This document shows, in pieces, positions 18,318 to 27,017 of a stretch of 64,000 nt of DNA; position 1 is the first letter of the stretch; the number at the start of each line of letters is the position of its first letter. Where the stretch lies: contig NZ_SLVP01000001.1 of the NCBI RefSeq assembly GCF_004345425.1, forward strand, positions 744,001 through 808,000, read 5' to 3'. Below the pieces are notes generated by a model. The model was not told the origin of the DNA, ran no database searches, and saw only the letters and a list, made by a program, of their open reading frames with translations. The position numbers and the translations under genes were made by a program. The DNA comes from Paenibacillus sp. BK033. GTDB taxonomy: Bacteria > Bacillota > Bacilli > Paenibacillales > Paenibacillaceae.

Positions 18318-18378
18318 TTGACTTTTGACACATGAATTCCTATAGTCTGGTTATCAAATTATTAGTGAGTATACTCAA
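18318..18378. promoter_or_regulatory. Divergent promoters with a central palindromic operator
   Basis: Plus strand: TTGACT (18318-18323), 17 nt, TATAGT (18341-18346), driving the oxidoreductase. Minus strand: TTGAGT (18373-18378), 17 nt, GATAAC (18350-18355), a weaker promoter for the marR gene. The perfect 12-bp palindrome TGAGTATACTCA (18366-18377) overlaps the minus-strand -35 box and lies just after the expected plus-strand transcription start, so one bound MarR dimer could block both directions. Confidence 0.7.
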
Positions 18379-18446
18379 TATGTGTTCATTCCGTATGTTA
18401 ATTTTACACGATTCCGCATGACATTCCAATAAGGAGGGCCCATTCT

Positions 18447-19373
18447 ATGGCTCAAACGATGCAAGCTATCCGTTATTATCAGTTTGGAGACCCCGAGGTG
18501 CTGCAGCTGGAGGAAGCTCCAAAACCGGTCCCGAAGGAAGGCGAGGTGCTGATCCGTATTGCTGCTGCCGGCGTGCTGCCCGTGGATTGGAAAATCCGCA
18601 AAGGATTATTCCCGATGCCCGTGAGATTCCCGGTCATACCCGGGACGGCTTTTGCCGGCGTAATCGAAAGCGCGGGTCCGGGTGTGACCGGGCTTATAAC
18701 CGGGCAGGAGGTATTCGGAAGAAGCATCAACGGAACCTATGCGGAATACACAACGGCTCCTGCGGATTCGGTCGCGCTTAAGCCTTCCTCCATCGGCTTT
18801 GCCGAAGCGGCAACGATTTCCGGCGGAGCAACGACGGCCTGGTGCGCAATCAACAATGCGGGCATCAAGGCCGGGGACCGCGTCTTTATTCATGGTGCAG
18901 GCGGCGGAGTAGGCTTGTTTGCCGTCCAGTTCGCCAAATGGAAAGGGGCCTATGTGATTGGAACGGCCAGCCCTTCGAATATGGATTTTATCCGGTCCAT
19001 TGGCGTGGATCACGCGATTGATTATACGGCCGGTCCGTTTGAAGCGGGGCTGGAGCGGGAAGCGGATTTCGTACTGGACACGGTTGGCGGCGCCACGCTT
19101 GAACGTTCCTGGGCGTTAATCAAGCCGGGAGGGGCTTTGCTTACCATTGCGGGTCAGCCTCCGTTTGAGCGTGGACAGCAGGAGAGGGTGCGCGTGCTTC
19201 GCTCGGCACTGGCCTCCAAGCAGGATTTATCGGACATTGCGGAGTTGATCGTCAAAGGTGCAGTTCACGCGCAAGTCCAGGCTCTTTATCCGCTGGGAGA
19301 AGCGCGCGAAGCCCATATCCGCTCGGAAGCGGGACACGGCCGCGGACGTATCGTACTCGCAACGGAAACATAA
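18447..19373 (+). CDS. Zinc-independent NADP-dependent alcohol/quinone oxidoreductase (MDR family)
   Basis: 308 residues of the medium-chain dehydrogenase/reductase superfamily, quinone-oxidoreductase branch. Visible are the GroES-like N-terminal domain (GVLPVDWKIRKG, PGTAFAGVIESAGPGV), the nucleotide-binding GAGGGVGLFAVQ near residue 150, and the absence of catalytic zinc cysteines. It likely reduces quinones or enals using NADPH. An AAGGAGGG ribosome binding site is present. The divergent MarR gene and shared operator suggest induction by the compound detoxified. Confidence 0.9.
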   Translation: MAQTMQAIRYYQFGDPEVLQLEEAPKPVPKEGEVLIRIAAAGVLPVDWKIRKGLFPMPVRFPVIPGTAFAGVIESAGPGVTGLITGQEVFGRSINGTYAEYTTAPADSVALKPSSIGFAEAATISGGATTAWCAINNAGIKAGDRVFIHGAGGGVGLFAVQFAKWKGAYVIGTASPSNMDFIRSIGVDHAIDYTAGPFEAGLEREADFVLDTVGGATLERSWALIKPGGALLTIAGQPPFERGQQERVRVLRSALASKQDLSDIAELIVKGAVHAQVQALYPLGEAREAHIRSEAGHGRGRIVLATET

Positions 19374-19392
19374 TCGTTGTGCAAAAACTGGG

Positions 19393-19428
19393 AAAAAACC
19401 GTGCGATCCGCCGATTGCACGGTTTTTT
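19393..19428 (+). terminator. Rho-independent terminator
   Basis: A 12-bp stem (19393-19404 with 19417-19428) followed by a T-run, after the oxidoreductase gene. The remaining gap to 19556 is AT-rich and shows no further feature I can support. Confidence 0.85.
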
Positions 19429-19556
19429 TGCGCGGAAATCTTAATTTTACAGGCAATGTTCTTTAATTTATGTAGTTTAACGCAGGCTGAATAAAGTTAG
19501 AATGAAAAAGGTGTATTAGCATGGTACCAGTTATGCGCGAAAAGGAGAATAAGCAT

Positions 19557-20531
19557 ATGTCCAAACCAAATGAACCAATCGTAACTCATATTTTTACGGC
19601 AGATCCTTCTGCGCATGTTTTCGAAGGCAAAATTTATATTTATCCTTCCCATGACCTCGATCATGACGGCCCGACTAACGATAACGGCGATCAGTATCAG
19701 ATGGAGGATTATCACATTTTGTCCATGGACGACGTCAATTCCCCGTGCGTCGATCACGGCGAAGCTCTTCATGTGAAGGATGTGCCTTGGGCGTCCAAGC
19801 AAATGTGGGCACCGGATGCCGCATTCAAGAACAATACCTATTACTTGTATTTCCCTGCTAGAGACCAAGAGGGCATATTCCGCATTGGCGTAGCAACAAG
19901 CTCGACTCCGGCGGGGCCATTCAAAGCAGAAGAGAACTATATTCCCGGCAGCTTCAGCATCGACCCTGCCGTTCTCGTGGATGAAGATAACAGAGCCTAT
20001 ATGTACTTCGGCGGTCTGTGGGGCGGACAGCTGGAGAAGTGGACAACCGGCGAATTCGTTGCGGATGCCGCAGATCCGGATGTAAACGGGCCAGCTCTTG
20101 GTCCGCGTGTAGCGGAACTGAGCGATGACATGCTGACCTTCAAATCCGAGGCAAAAGAGATATCGATCGTGGACGAAGAAGGAAATCCGTTGCTTGCCGG
20201 CGACGAAGACCGCCGTTATTTCGAAGGTCCGTGGATGCACAAGTACAAAGGCAAGTACTATCTCTCGTATTCAACGGGCTCTACCCATAAGCTCGTGTAT
20301 GCGGTAGGCGACAATCCGCAGGGACCGTTTGTCTTCAAAGGGACCATTTTGACGCCGGTAATCGGTTGGACCACCCATCATTCCATCGTGGAATTCCAGG
20401 ATAAGTGGTATCTGTTCTACCATGATGCATCGCTTTCCGGCGGCGTAGACCATAAGCGCAGCGTGAAATTTACCGAGCTGAAGTACAACGAAGACGGTAC
20501 GATTCAAACGATTGATCCTTACAACACTTAA
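19557..20531 (+). CDS. Glycoside hydrolase family 43 (arabinofuranosidase/xylosidase type)
   Basis: 324 residues, five-bladed propeller enzyme of GH43. The three catalytic acids are recognisable: the general base aspartate in YPSHDLDHDG near the N-terminus, the pKa-tuning aspartate in FSIDPAVLVDEDN near residue 135, and the acid glutamate in RYFEGPWMHK near 220. No signal peptide is present, so it acts on imported arabino- or xylo-oligosaccharides. The start is ATG 19557, nine nt after AAAGGAG (19541-19547); the longer frame from 19521 is not preceded by a ribosome binding site. Single-gene unit ended by a terminator. Confidence 0.9.
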   Translation: MSKPNEPIVTHIFTADPSAHVFEGKIYIYPSHDLDHDGPTNDNGDQYQMEDYHILSMDDVNSPCVDHGEALHVKDVPWASKQMWAPDAAFKNNTYYLYFPARDQEGIFRIGVATSSTPAGPFKAEENYIPGSFSIDPAVLVDEDNRAYMYFGGLWGGQLEKWTTGEFVADAADPDVNGPALGPRVAELSDDMLTFKSEAKEISIVDEEGNPLLAGDEDRRYFEGPWMHKYKGKYYLSYSTGSTHKLVYAVGDNPQGPFVFKGTILTPVIGWTTHHSIVEFQDKWYLFYHDASLSGGVDHKRSVKFTELKYNEDGTIQTIDPYNT

Positions 20532-20534
20532 TAG

Positions 20535-20569
20535 AAAAAAGCGCGGAGCGGCGGCTCCGTGCTTTTTTT
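20535..20569 (+). terminator. Rho-independent terminator
   Basis: A 15-bp stem with one G-T pair (20535-20549 with 20554-20568), 4-nt loop and T-run, after the GH43 gene. Confidence 0.85.
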
Positions 20570-20611
20570 GATGAATTTTTTCGTTACACGATCGTTAAGC
20601 CCATGCAAAAC

Positions 20612-20827
20612 ACAGCTTGCTCAACCTGGCTGCCTCATCTTCAGCTTTGCGCCTGTTACGACAAGCTTGGAGAATGGCTGAAAGCCTGCGAGCATAATGA
20701 AATCGCACGCGCCTACCGCCGGGATCACCCGTCCGTCCTGCATAATAAAACCTACCTCGAAGGGGTGCTTTTACCGGCGCAAGCGATGAATGCATCCGAT
20801 TTAAGCCTTACGCAGACCGCTCCATGA
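20612..20827 (+). pseudogene. C-terminal remnant of a TPR-containing glycosyltransferase
   Basis: An orphan open stretch translating to STWLPHLQLCACYDKLGEWL followed by KACEHNEIARAYRRDHPSV and LHNKTYLE. This strongly resembles the tetratricopeptide-like tail of the family 2 glycosyltransferases common in Paenibacillus, in which HNE and the final NKxYxE recur. There is no catalytic domain, no ribosome binding site and no room upstream, because the GH43 terminator ends at 20569. The last 27 bp overlap the convergent AraC gene. I read it as the decayed end of a lost gene. The family is recalled from memory, so the call is moderate. Confidence 0.55.
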
Positions 20828-21586
20828 CAATTGCCGGATCTCCGAGGCGGTACGTCCGGTGGCCTGCTTTAGCTGCCTCGCAAAGTGGTGGGAGGTCTTG
20901 AAGCCGCAGCGCTGCGCGATCTCCGTCACGGTAAGCCCCGTATTGGTAAGCAGTTCAACCGCCTTCTGAATGCGGAAGTTCCATAAATATTGAAATGGCG
21001 TAGTCTGCTCATATTGCTTAAACAGTCTGACCAGATGCTCGGGAGAGACGTTTGCGGCAGCGGCTATTTCCTTTAAGGTTGCTTCCTCGGCAAAATGCTC
21101 GCTTATCCAGGCTAATGCCGCATAAATCGCCGGATGCTTCTCCTTCTGCTCCAAAGACCGCTTCGATTCAATCGGATACAAATGCAAGGCGGCGAGTCCA
21201 AGCTGCAGAATGACGGGATCGGTTGGCAGAGTATCCCGCTGAAGACGGAGCAGGAGATCCGTAAGCCGGTTCATTTCCTCGTTAAGCGGCAGGCATTCCG
21301 GCAGCAGCCGGAACGATTCCCGGATATGCTCTTCCAGCTCCGGCACATGCACCGCAATCCAGCGGTGCCAGGTATCCTCGGTTTTCGAGAAGACGAACTG
21401 CTCTTCGTGCCCGGGCATAAGCAGCACGACATGTCCGGGCTGAACATGGAGCTCCCGGCCGTCGATCGTAACAGACATCTCTCCGGTGTACAGCATCACA
21501 AGCTGAAGATCCTGTTGAATGCGCGGACCGAATTTTCCGCCAGGGGGATAGACGACGGAGCCAGCTACGGCTGATGCTACATGCAT
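20801..21586 (-). CDS. AraC-family regulator with cupin sensor domain
   Basis: 261 residues: an N-terminal cupin-like domain (about 20-85, GEMSVTIDGRELHVQPGHVV) and a C-terminal pair of helix-turn-helix motifs (about 160-258; ATLKEIAAAANVSPEHLVRL and LTVTEIAQRCGFKTSHHFAR). Divergent from the PhyH-type dioxygenase at 21737, which it probably activates. Confidence 0.9.
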   Translation of the reverse strand: MHVASAVAGSVVYPPGGKFGPRIQQDLQLVMLYTGEMSVTIDGRELHVQPGHVVLLMPGHEEQFVFSKTEDTWHRWIAVHVPELEEHIRESFRLLPECLPLNEEMNRLTDLLLRLQRDTLPTDPVILQLGLAALHLYPIESKRSLEQKEKHPAIYAALAWISEHFAEEATLKEIAAAANVSPEHLVRLFKQYEQTTPFQYLWNFRIQKAVELLTNTGLTVTEIAQRCGFKTSHHFARQLKQATGRTASEIRQLSWSGLRKA

Positions 21587-21736
21587 AAAATCACCTCACC
21601 ATGATTGTAAGGGTAACGGATTGGAAATATCAATGACAGACACGATTGTGTAATTCGCAGCCATTGTCCGGAACCGGTGGCGGGAGTACGATGAGAGTAT
21701 CGCTCGAGCAAAATCAATCTTAAAGGAGAATGATTA

Positions 21737-22480
21737 GTGAACACGACTTATACGGCTCCGCTCACTCCCCTGTCGGATGAACAGATTGCTTTTTTCAAAG
21801 AGAACGGATATTTGTTATGGAAGAACGGCATGTCCGGCGATTTGATTGATGCCTTTAACGGACACATTTACGATATCAGGAACCAGTCTCCTATGCCGGA
21901 ATGGGCGGCTTGCGAGGAGTCCAAGAAATATTCGCTGCGTCTTTTTAATCCGCATAAGCATGACGGCATGTCCAGGCAGCTGATGAAGCATGCGCTGGTC
22001 CGAGGGGCGCTTGCGCAGCTGATGGGCAAAGAAGCGGTATGCGTGCAAAGCATGTATTTCTACAAAGAACCGGGCTCGCCGGGACAGGCTGCCCATCAGG
22101 ATTATTACTATATCAAGAATGATCCGATGACGATGATTGCCGCATGGACGGCGATGGAGGAGCTGATCGATGTCGAGAACGGCTGCTTATGGGTCATGCC
22201 CGGCACCCATAAGCTTGGGCTGCTGCCCCATGGCGCGGTCAAAAACATCGAGGAGCATGAGCCCTGGACCGAGGAGACGGAAGGCGTGGATACAAGCAGG
22301 CAGACCCCGGTAGTGATGGAGAAGGGGGATATCCTGTTTTTCAGCGAGCTTCTTATCCATTCGTCAGGCAAAAACCGGAGCAAGGAGCGCTGGCGCCGCT
22401 CCTATGTCTGCCATTACATTCGCGAGGACTCTCATGTGCTTCACCGGGAGGATTTGCGGCAGAAATATCCTTTATACTAA
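21737..22480 (+). CDS. Phytanoyl-CoA dioxygenase (PhyH) family protein
   Basis: 247-residue Fe(II)/2-oxoglutarate oxygenase fold. The iron facial triad is visible as HQDYYY (HxD) near residue 117 and the distal histidine in LLIHSSGKNRSKERWRRSY, whose downstream arginine binds 2-oxoglutarate. The substrate is unknown; many bacterial homologues act on small hydroxylated metabolites or sit beside AraC regulators and sugar genes. The start is GTG 21737, with AAAGGAG 8 nt upstream; a nearby ATG is out of frame. Confidence 0.85.
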   Translation: MNTTYTAPLTPLSDEQIAFFKENGYLLWKNGMSGDLIDAFNGHIYDIRNQSPMPEWAACEESKKYSLRLFNPHKHDGMSRQLMKHALVRGALAQLMGKEAVCVQSMYFYKEPGSPGQAAHQDYYYIKNDPMTMIAAWTAMEELIDVENGCLWVMPGTHKLGLLPHGAVKNIEEHEPWTEETEGVDTSRQTPVVMEKGDILFFSELLIHSSGKNRSKERWRRSYVCHYIREDSHVLHREDLRQKYPLY

Positions 22481-22506
22481 ATTCTATGGTAACACTTTAG
22501 GCACGG

Positions 22507-22537
22507 AAGAAGAGGGCTGGAAGGCTCTCTTCTTTTT
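22507..22537 (+). terminator. Rho-independent terminator
   Basis: A 12-bp stem with two wobble pairs (22507-22518 with 22523-22534), GGAA loop, then TTT, after the PhyH gene. Confidence 0.75.
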
Positions 22538-22540
22538 GCG

Positions 22541-22573
22541 TATAATTAGTTTACAACCGTAACGGTTTACAAC
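22541..22573 (+). promoter_or_regulatory. Probable promoter and MarR operator
   Basis: A consensus TATAAT is at 22541-22546 (no good -35). Just downstream is the perfect palindrome AACCGT-A-ACGGTT (22555-22567), flanked by a direct repeat GTTTACAAC at 22549-22557 and 22565-22573. The position, immediately after the transcription start and before a marR gene, fits autorepression. Confidence 0.6.
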
Positions 22574-22597
22574 GATAACTAAGAAGGGGTTTCCAAG

Positions 22598-23023
22598 ATG
22601 GCAACGGATGCAATGGATATTTACCAGTCTTTTTTCCGGATTACCCGCCAACTGAAGAGGCTGGCTTTTCACAGTGCGGCTAATCTCGGTTTAACCGTTC
22701 ATCAGATCAATATACTGGAGTCGGTGCGGCTGAACCCCGGGCAGAAGCAGAAGGAACTGACGGAGAAGCTTGTCTTCGCGAAAAGCCGGGTCAGCGTTCA
22801 TATCGATCAGCTTGTTCAGCAAGGGCTTGTTGCCAGAGAGCCTTCGGAGCAGGACCGGAGAGAGATTCAGCTGTTTATTACGCCTGCCGGCGAAGAGCTG
22901 TGCGAGCTGTACAATCAGGAAGCGGCCTCTTATAAAGCCTTGAGCGGCGCTCTTGAGAACCTGCCTCCGGAAGATGTCGACAAGCTGCATCAGCTGCATC
23001 AGCAGATTTTGAGCCATCTCTAA
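22598..23023 (+). CDS. MarR-family regulator of an exporter operon
   Basis: 141 residues with the MarR winged helix (KQKELTEKLVFAKSRVSVHI, then the wing VAREPSEQDRREIQLFITP with DRR). AAGGGG lies about 10 nt before the ATG. It is 28 bp upstream of an ABC exporter, so the likely role is ligand-released repression of its own operon. Confidence 0.9.
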   Translation: MATDAMDIYQSFFRITRQLKRLAFHSAANLGLTVHQINILESVRLNPGQKQKELTEKLVFAKSRVSVHIDQLVQQGLVAREPSEQDRREIQLFITPAGEELCELYNQEAASYKALSGALENLPPEDVDKLHQLHQQILSHL

Positions 23024-23051
23024 GCGGACGCTTACGAAAGAAGGGGTACCG

Positions 23052-24875
23052 ATGTCCAGAATATACGGGGGTCCAGGGGGAATGGGCTTTAACAAAATGA
23101 AGTTTGACGACGGAGCGAAGCCGACTATTACGAAAGCGATGCTCGTCCGCATCTCCGCTTATTTTGTCCCTTACTGGAAACAGACCGTAGTCGTGTTGTT
23201 TATTTTGCTTCTATCCTCGGGTTTGGGGCTGCTGCCGCCGATTTTTATCCAGCATATCGTGGACGATGCGCTGCCGAATAAAGATATGAGGCTGCTCGCG
23301 GAGCTGGTTCTCATATCGCTTGCGGCAACGGTTGCGTCCGGCCTGCTAGGCGTGCTGCAGAGCTATCTCAACTCCTATATTTCGCAAAATATCGTATACG
23401 ATATGAAAAACCAGATGTACCGCCATCTGCAAAAGATGCCCATGCAGTTCTATTCCAATGTAAAGCAGGGCGAAGTCATTACCAGAATGACAAGCGATAT
23501 TTCCGGCATTCAGGGCGTGTTCAACAGCACCGTCGTCAATTTTGCGAGCAATCTGTTTATTCTTGCGACCACGCTTGGTACGCTGTTCGTCATGAACTGG
23601 AAGCTGGCCATTCTTGGAATGGTTGTAGTTCCCCTGTTTCTTTTTCCAACGAGAAAGATGGGCCGCGTCCGCTGGAAAATCGCGAAAGAGACCCAAGAGA
23701 AAATGTCCGAGCAGAACCATATCATCCAGGAAACGCTTAGCATTAGCGGTTACCTGCTGATGAAGCTGTTCACGAAGGAACGGAAGGAATACGAAGGCTT
23801 CAAGGCCGTAAACGCCGAGTCGACCCGTCTTCAGATCAGAGAATCGATGGCCGGACGCTGGTTTATGATGCTGCTGTCCACGTTTACGACGATCGGACCG
23901 ATGCTGATTTATTTGTATGGCGGTTATTTGTATATTCAAGGCGAGATATCGGTCGGGGAAATTATCAGCTTTGTTGCTTTGCTCGGGCGGATTTACGGAC
24001 CTTTTGGCCAAATGACGAATCTATACGTTGATATCAACCGCTCGATTGCTTTGTTTGAACGGATTTTCGACTATTTCGACATGGAGCCGGTCATCGTGAA
24101 TAAGCCGGAGGCGCTTCCAGTGGATATTTCGGGTAAAAATATTGAGTTTGAGGATGTAAGCTTTGCTTATCAGAAGGACAAGCCCGCTCTGAGGAACGTC
24201 TCGTTTAAGGCCGAATCGGGGACCATGACAGCACTAGTTGGTCCAAGCGGAGCGGGGAAGACAACCATCACGAATTTGCTGCCGCGCCTGTATGAACGAA
24301 GCTCCGGCCGTATCCGGATCGGCGGTACGGATATCAAGGATATGACGCTGGAGTCGCTCCGGTCCCAGATTGGCCTGGTCACCCAGGATAGTTACTTGTT
24401 TAACGGGACGATTCGGGAGAATCTGATGTATGCCAATGACGAAGCTTCGGAAGAGGAAATGCAGGAGGCGTGCAGAGCGGCCTATATCCATGAGTTCATC
24501 ATGGAGCTGCCGGACGGGTACGACACGGTTGTGGGCAACCGGGGGATGAAGCTGTCGGGCGGGGAAAAACAGCGGATTTCCATTGCAAGGGTTCTTCTTA
24601 AAGATCCCGCTGTCATTATTCTGGACGAAGCGACTTCCTCGCTTGATACGGTATCGGAGTACTATATTCAGAAGGCAATGAGCGTCCTGCTGCAGAATAA
24701 GACAAGTATCGTTATTGCGCACCGGTTGTCTACCATAATGGCCGCCGATCAAATCTTGGTCGTGCAGGACGGAACGATTGTGGAAAAGGGTCGGCATGAA
24801 GAGCTGCTTAAGCAAAACGGGGTATACAAAGACCTGCACGCCAAGCAGTTTGAGAGGATGAAGGAGGAACGATGA
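23052..24875 (+). CDS. ABC exporter, fused membrane and ATPase domains
   Basis: 607-residue half-transporter. Six membrane helices occupy about 35-320 (first WKQTVVVLFILLLSSGLGLL), followed by the nucleotide domain from about 360: Walker A GPSGAGKTTITN, signature LSGGEKQRISIARVLL, Walker B VIILDEATSSLD, and H-loop IAHRLST. It resembles multidrug/lipid exporters of the BmrA/MsbA type and probably works as a homodimer. Second gene of the marR operon; drug or envelope-lipid export is the usual role but the substrate is not shown. Confidence 0.9.
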   Translation: MSRIYGGPGGMGFNKMKFDDGAKPTITKAMLVRISAYFVPYWKQTVVVLFILLLSSGLGLLPPIFIQHIVDDALPNKDMRLLAELVLISLAATVASGLLGVLQSYLNSYISQNIVYDMKNQMYRHLQKMPMQFYSNVKQGEVITRMTSDISGIQGVFNSTVVNFASNLFILATTLGTLFVMNWKLAILGMVVVPLFLFPTRKMGRVRWKIAKETQEKMSEQNHIIQETLSISGYLLMKLFTKERKEYEGFKAVNAESTRLQIRESMAGRWFMMLLSTFTTIGPMLIYLYGGYLYIQGEISVGEIISFVALLGRIYGPFGQMTNLYVDINRSIALFERIFDYFDMEPVIVNKPEALPVDISGKNIEFEDVSFAYQKDKPALRNVSFKAESGTMTALVGPSGAGKTTITNLLPRLYERSSGRIRIGGTDIKDMTLESLRSQIGLVTQDSYLFNGTIRENLMYANDEASEEEMQEACRAAYIHEFIMELPDGYDTVVGNRGMKLSGGEKQRISIARVLLKDPAVIILDEATSSLDTVSEYYIQKAMSVLLQNKTSIVIAHRLSTIMAADQILVVQDGTIVEKGRHEELLKQNGVYKDLHAKQFERMKEER

Positions 24876-24878
24876 ACG

Positions 24879-25454
24879 ATGACCGTAAATATTGCGTTGC
24901 TGCGAGGCATTAATGTCGGCGGAAAAAACAAAATCAAGATGGCCGACTTGCGCGAGGCCTTAACCGCAATCGGACTGCAGGATGTGCAGACGTATATTCA
25001 GAGCGGCAATATTCTGTTCAAATCCGATGAGGGGGAAGCCGCGCTGCGGAGCCGGATCGAGGAGCAGATTGAAACGGTGTTTGGGCTTTCAATCAAGGTC
25101 ATTATACGGACAGCGGAGGAGATGCGGGTTATCGCCGCAAGCTGCCCGTTTACCGAAGAACAGCTTGCGGCGGCTGCGGTCACGGCGCAGGGAGAATACC
25201 TGTATGTGTCGATGATGCTGGAAGCGCCGACAGCTGAGCAGCTGGAGACGCTCCGGTCGTTCGAGACGGATAAGGAGCTCTTCGACTGTAAGGGACGGGA
25301 TTTGTATCTGCTGTTTTATGAAACGGTACGTAATTCCAAACTCGCCGTGAAAGCGGAAAAGCTTGGCGTACATTCCACCGTCCGCAACTGGAACACGATT
25401 AACAAGCTTGTGTCGCTCGCTGACGGGATGGAATCGTCTACGTCTCCGTCATAA
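24879..25454 (+). CDS. DUF1697 family protein
   Basis: 191 residues matching the DUF1697 family: the N-terminus VNIALLRGINVGGKNKIKMA, the TYIQSGNILF segment and the WNTINKL tail are characteristic. The biochemical role of the family is not established. It starts 3 bp after the exporter stop, so it is cotranscribed. Its last 17 bp overlap the end of the convergent SDR gene. Confidence 0.9.
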   Translation: MTVNIALLRGINVGGKNKIKMADLREALTAIGLQDVQTYIQSGNILFKSDEGEAALRSRIEEQIETVFGLSIKVIIRTAEEMRVIAASCPFTEEQLAAAAVTAQGEYLYVSMMLEAPTAEQLETLRSFETDKELFDCKGRDLYLLFYETVRNSKLAVKAEKLGVHSTVRNWNTINKLVSLADGMESSTSPS

Positions 25455-26337
25455 CCCCGCCGTTTACATGCAGCACTTGACCAGTAACAAATGAAGAATC
25501 GTCGGAAGCGAGATAGATATAAGTAGGAGCAAGCTCGAACGGCTGACCTGCGCGTTTCATCGGCGTCTCCAGGCCAAAGGTTTTGACGTATTCAGCGGAA
25601 TAGCTCGATACGATAAGCGGCGTCCAGATCGGCCCGGGAGCAACGGCATTTACGCGTATGCCGCAGCTTACGAGCTGGAGAGACAAGGAGCGTGTGAAGG
25701 AGACGATGGCCCCTTTGGTCGAGGAATAATCAATGAGCAGCGGTGCTCCCGCATAAGCCGTAACGGATGCCGTGCTAATAATGGAGCTGCCGGCCTTCAG
25801 GTGGGGCAGGGCAGCTTTCGTTAGATAGAAGTGCGGGAAGATGTTTGTTCGGTACGTATCCTCGAGCTGCTCGTCGGAAATATCCAGAATGCATTTTTGC
25901 GGGAATTGCACGGCTTGATTTAAGACCAGGATATCCAGACAGCCGTAATGCCCGATTGTTTTTCGTACAACCTCCGAGGAAAATTCCGGCTTTCTAAGAT
26001 CGCCTTCGATGAGCAAACAGCGTCCTCCGTATTGCTCTACCATCTGCTTGGTTGCCAGCGCGTCTTCGCGTTCGTACAAATAAACGATCGCTACATCCGC
26101 GCCTTCCTTGGAAAATCCGATCGCAACGGCGCGGCCGATCCCGCTGTCACCGCCCGTAATAATCGCAACCTTGCCCTTTAGTTTGCCGCTGCCCTTGTAT
26201 GCCGGGTTATCCGAGATCGGAGTCGGATTCATGAGATATTCCAGGCCGGGCTGATGATCCTGATGCTGCGGGGGGAAGGTTACCGGTGACTGCTTGCATT
26301 TGGTTTCCTGGCTGTAATAAGGATAAATGGGAATCAT
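25438..26337 (-). CDS. Short-chain dehydrogenase/reductase (YhdF/GsiB-neighbour stress type)
   Basis: 299 residues of the classical SDR fold: cofactor motif TGGDSGIGRAVA near residue 60, NQAV in place of NNAG, catalytic Ser in ISTASVTAY and the YSSTKGA catalytic Tyr-Lys pair. The long N-terminal extension with PQHQDHQPGLEYLMNP is typical of general-stress SDRs in Bacillales (YhdF/YhxC-like). Start ATG 26337 is chosen because GGAGG is 6 nt upstream; the longer frame to 26430 lacks a site. Reaction: NAD(P)-dependent oxidation or reduction of an unknown alcohol or aldehyde. Confidence 0.9.
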   Translation of the reverse strand: MIPIYPYYSQETKCKQSPVTFPPQHQDHQPGLEYLMNPTPISDNPAYKGSGKLKGKVAIITGGDSGIGRAVAIGFSKEGADVAIVYLYEREDALATKQMVEQYGGRCLLIEGDLRKPEFSSEVVRKTIGHYGCLDILVLNQAVQFPQKCILDISDEQLEDTYRTNIFPHFYLTKAALPHLKAGSSIISTASVTAYAGAPLLIDYSSTKGAIVSFTRSLSLQLVSCGIRVNAVAPGPIWTPLIVSSYSAEYVKTFGLETPMKRAGQPFELAPTYIYLASDDSSFVTGQVLHVNGGVMTET

Positions 26338-26479
26338 GTTGGTCCTCCATAACAGAAAAGTTGCTATAGGGTATTCACCTATTCCCGGGAAGGTGTACGG
26401 TTGCCTATACCAACCGTTGGGTATTGGCATACGCTAACGCAGGCATTCCATTACTTTTCTGATAAAGGAGTCATTTACA

Positions 26480-26788
26480 ATGACGAAATCTAATCGGACA
26501 TTTGTCCCAGGTGGCTTTCCGCCAGGTGCGCAAGGCGGATTCCCGCCGCCGTGGGGCTGGCAGCCGCCGAGACCGCCATGGTGGGGCTGGGGACAACCGC
26601 CGCGTCCGCCGTGGTGGGGCTGGGGCCCGCCTCCGCGTCCGCCATGGGGCGGACCGGGATTTGGACCAGGATTTGGATCAGGATTCGGAACGGGATTCGG
26701 ACCGGGACCAGGCGGCCCGGGCGGACCGGGAGGTCCAGGTGGTCCAGGCGGCCTGCCTCCGGGAGGACCGCGGGTTAGCGGAAGCTAA
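26480..26788 (+). CDS. Pro/Gly/Trp-rich low-complexity protein
   Basis: 102 residues, almost only Gly, Pro, Trp, Phe and Arg. Residues about 30-58 repeat PPRPPWWGWG twice, with a third degenerate PPRPPWG; residues 60-95 are Gly-Phe-Gly and Gly-Pro-Gly repeats. There is no membrane segment or signal peptide. AAAGGAG (26464-26470), nine nt before the ATG, and a good terminator afterwards show it is a real transcription unit. Composition suggests a structural, spore-coat-like or surface-sticky protein; I recognise no family. The codons GGN/CCN also leave another frame open across the same bases. Confidence 0.75.
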   Translation: MTKSNRTFVPGGFPPGAQGGFPPPWGWQPPRPPWWGWGQPPRPPWWGWGPPPRPPWGGPGFGPGFGSGFGTGFGPGPGGPGGPGGPGGPGGLPPGGPRVSGS

Positions 26789-26836
26789 ACGAGGATATTT
26801 AAATATAGCATTTTAGATTTAATGTAAATCTATATT

Positions 26837-26882
26837 AAGGGCGATTTTTGCTTCCATCAGGATGCAGCAATCGCCCTTTTAT
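26837..26882 (+). terminator. Rho-independent terminator
   Basis: A 10-bp stem (26837-26846 with 26869-26878) with a long, internally paired loop and T-run. Confidence 0.8.
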
Positions 26883-27017
26883 TTGTTTGCTGTTATTACT
26901 AATATTCCTGCAACATCCTAAAAATTTGAAAATAGTTATAGAACTTTAGTACCTGCTATGATATTTTAGTAGAGGTGAATTTAGTAGGCAAGAATAACCA
27001 AATAGGGAGCGCGAATC

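Noticed and set aside
26502..26816. Alternative frame of 104 residues over the Pro/Gly-rich gene
   Set aside because: Arg/Gly-rich shadow caused by GGN/CCN codons; the 26480 frame has the ribosome binding site.
26926..26962. TTGAAA and TATGAT as a promoter for the SLH gene
   Set aside because: The spacer is 25 nt, too long for a sigma-A promoter; no better pair was found.
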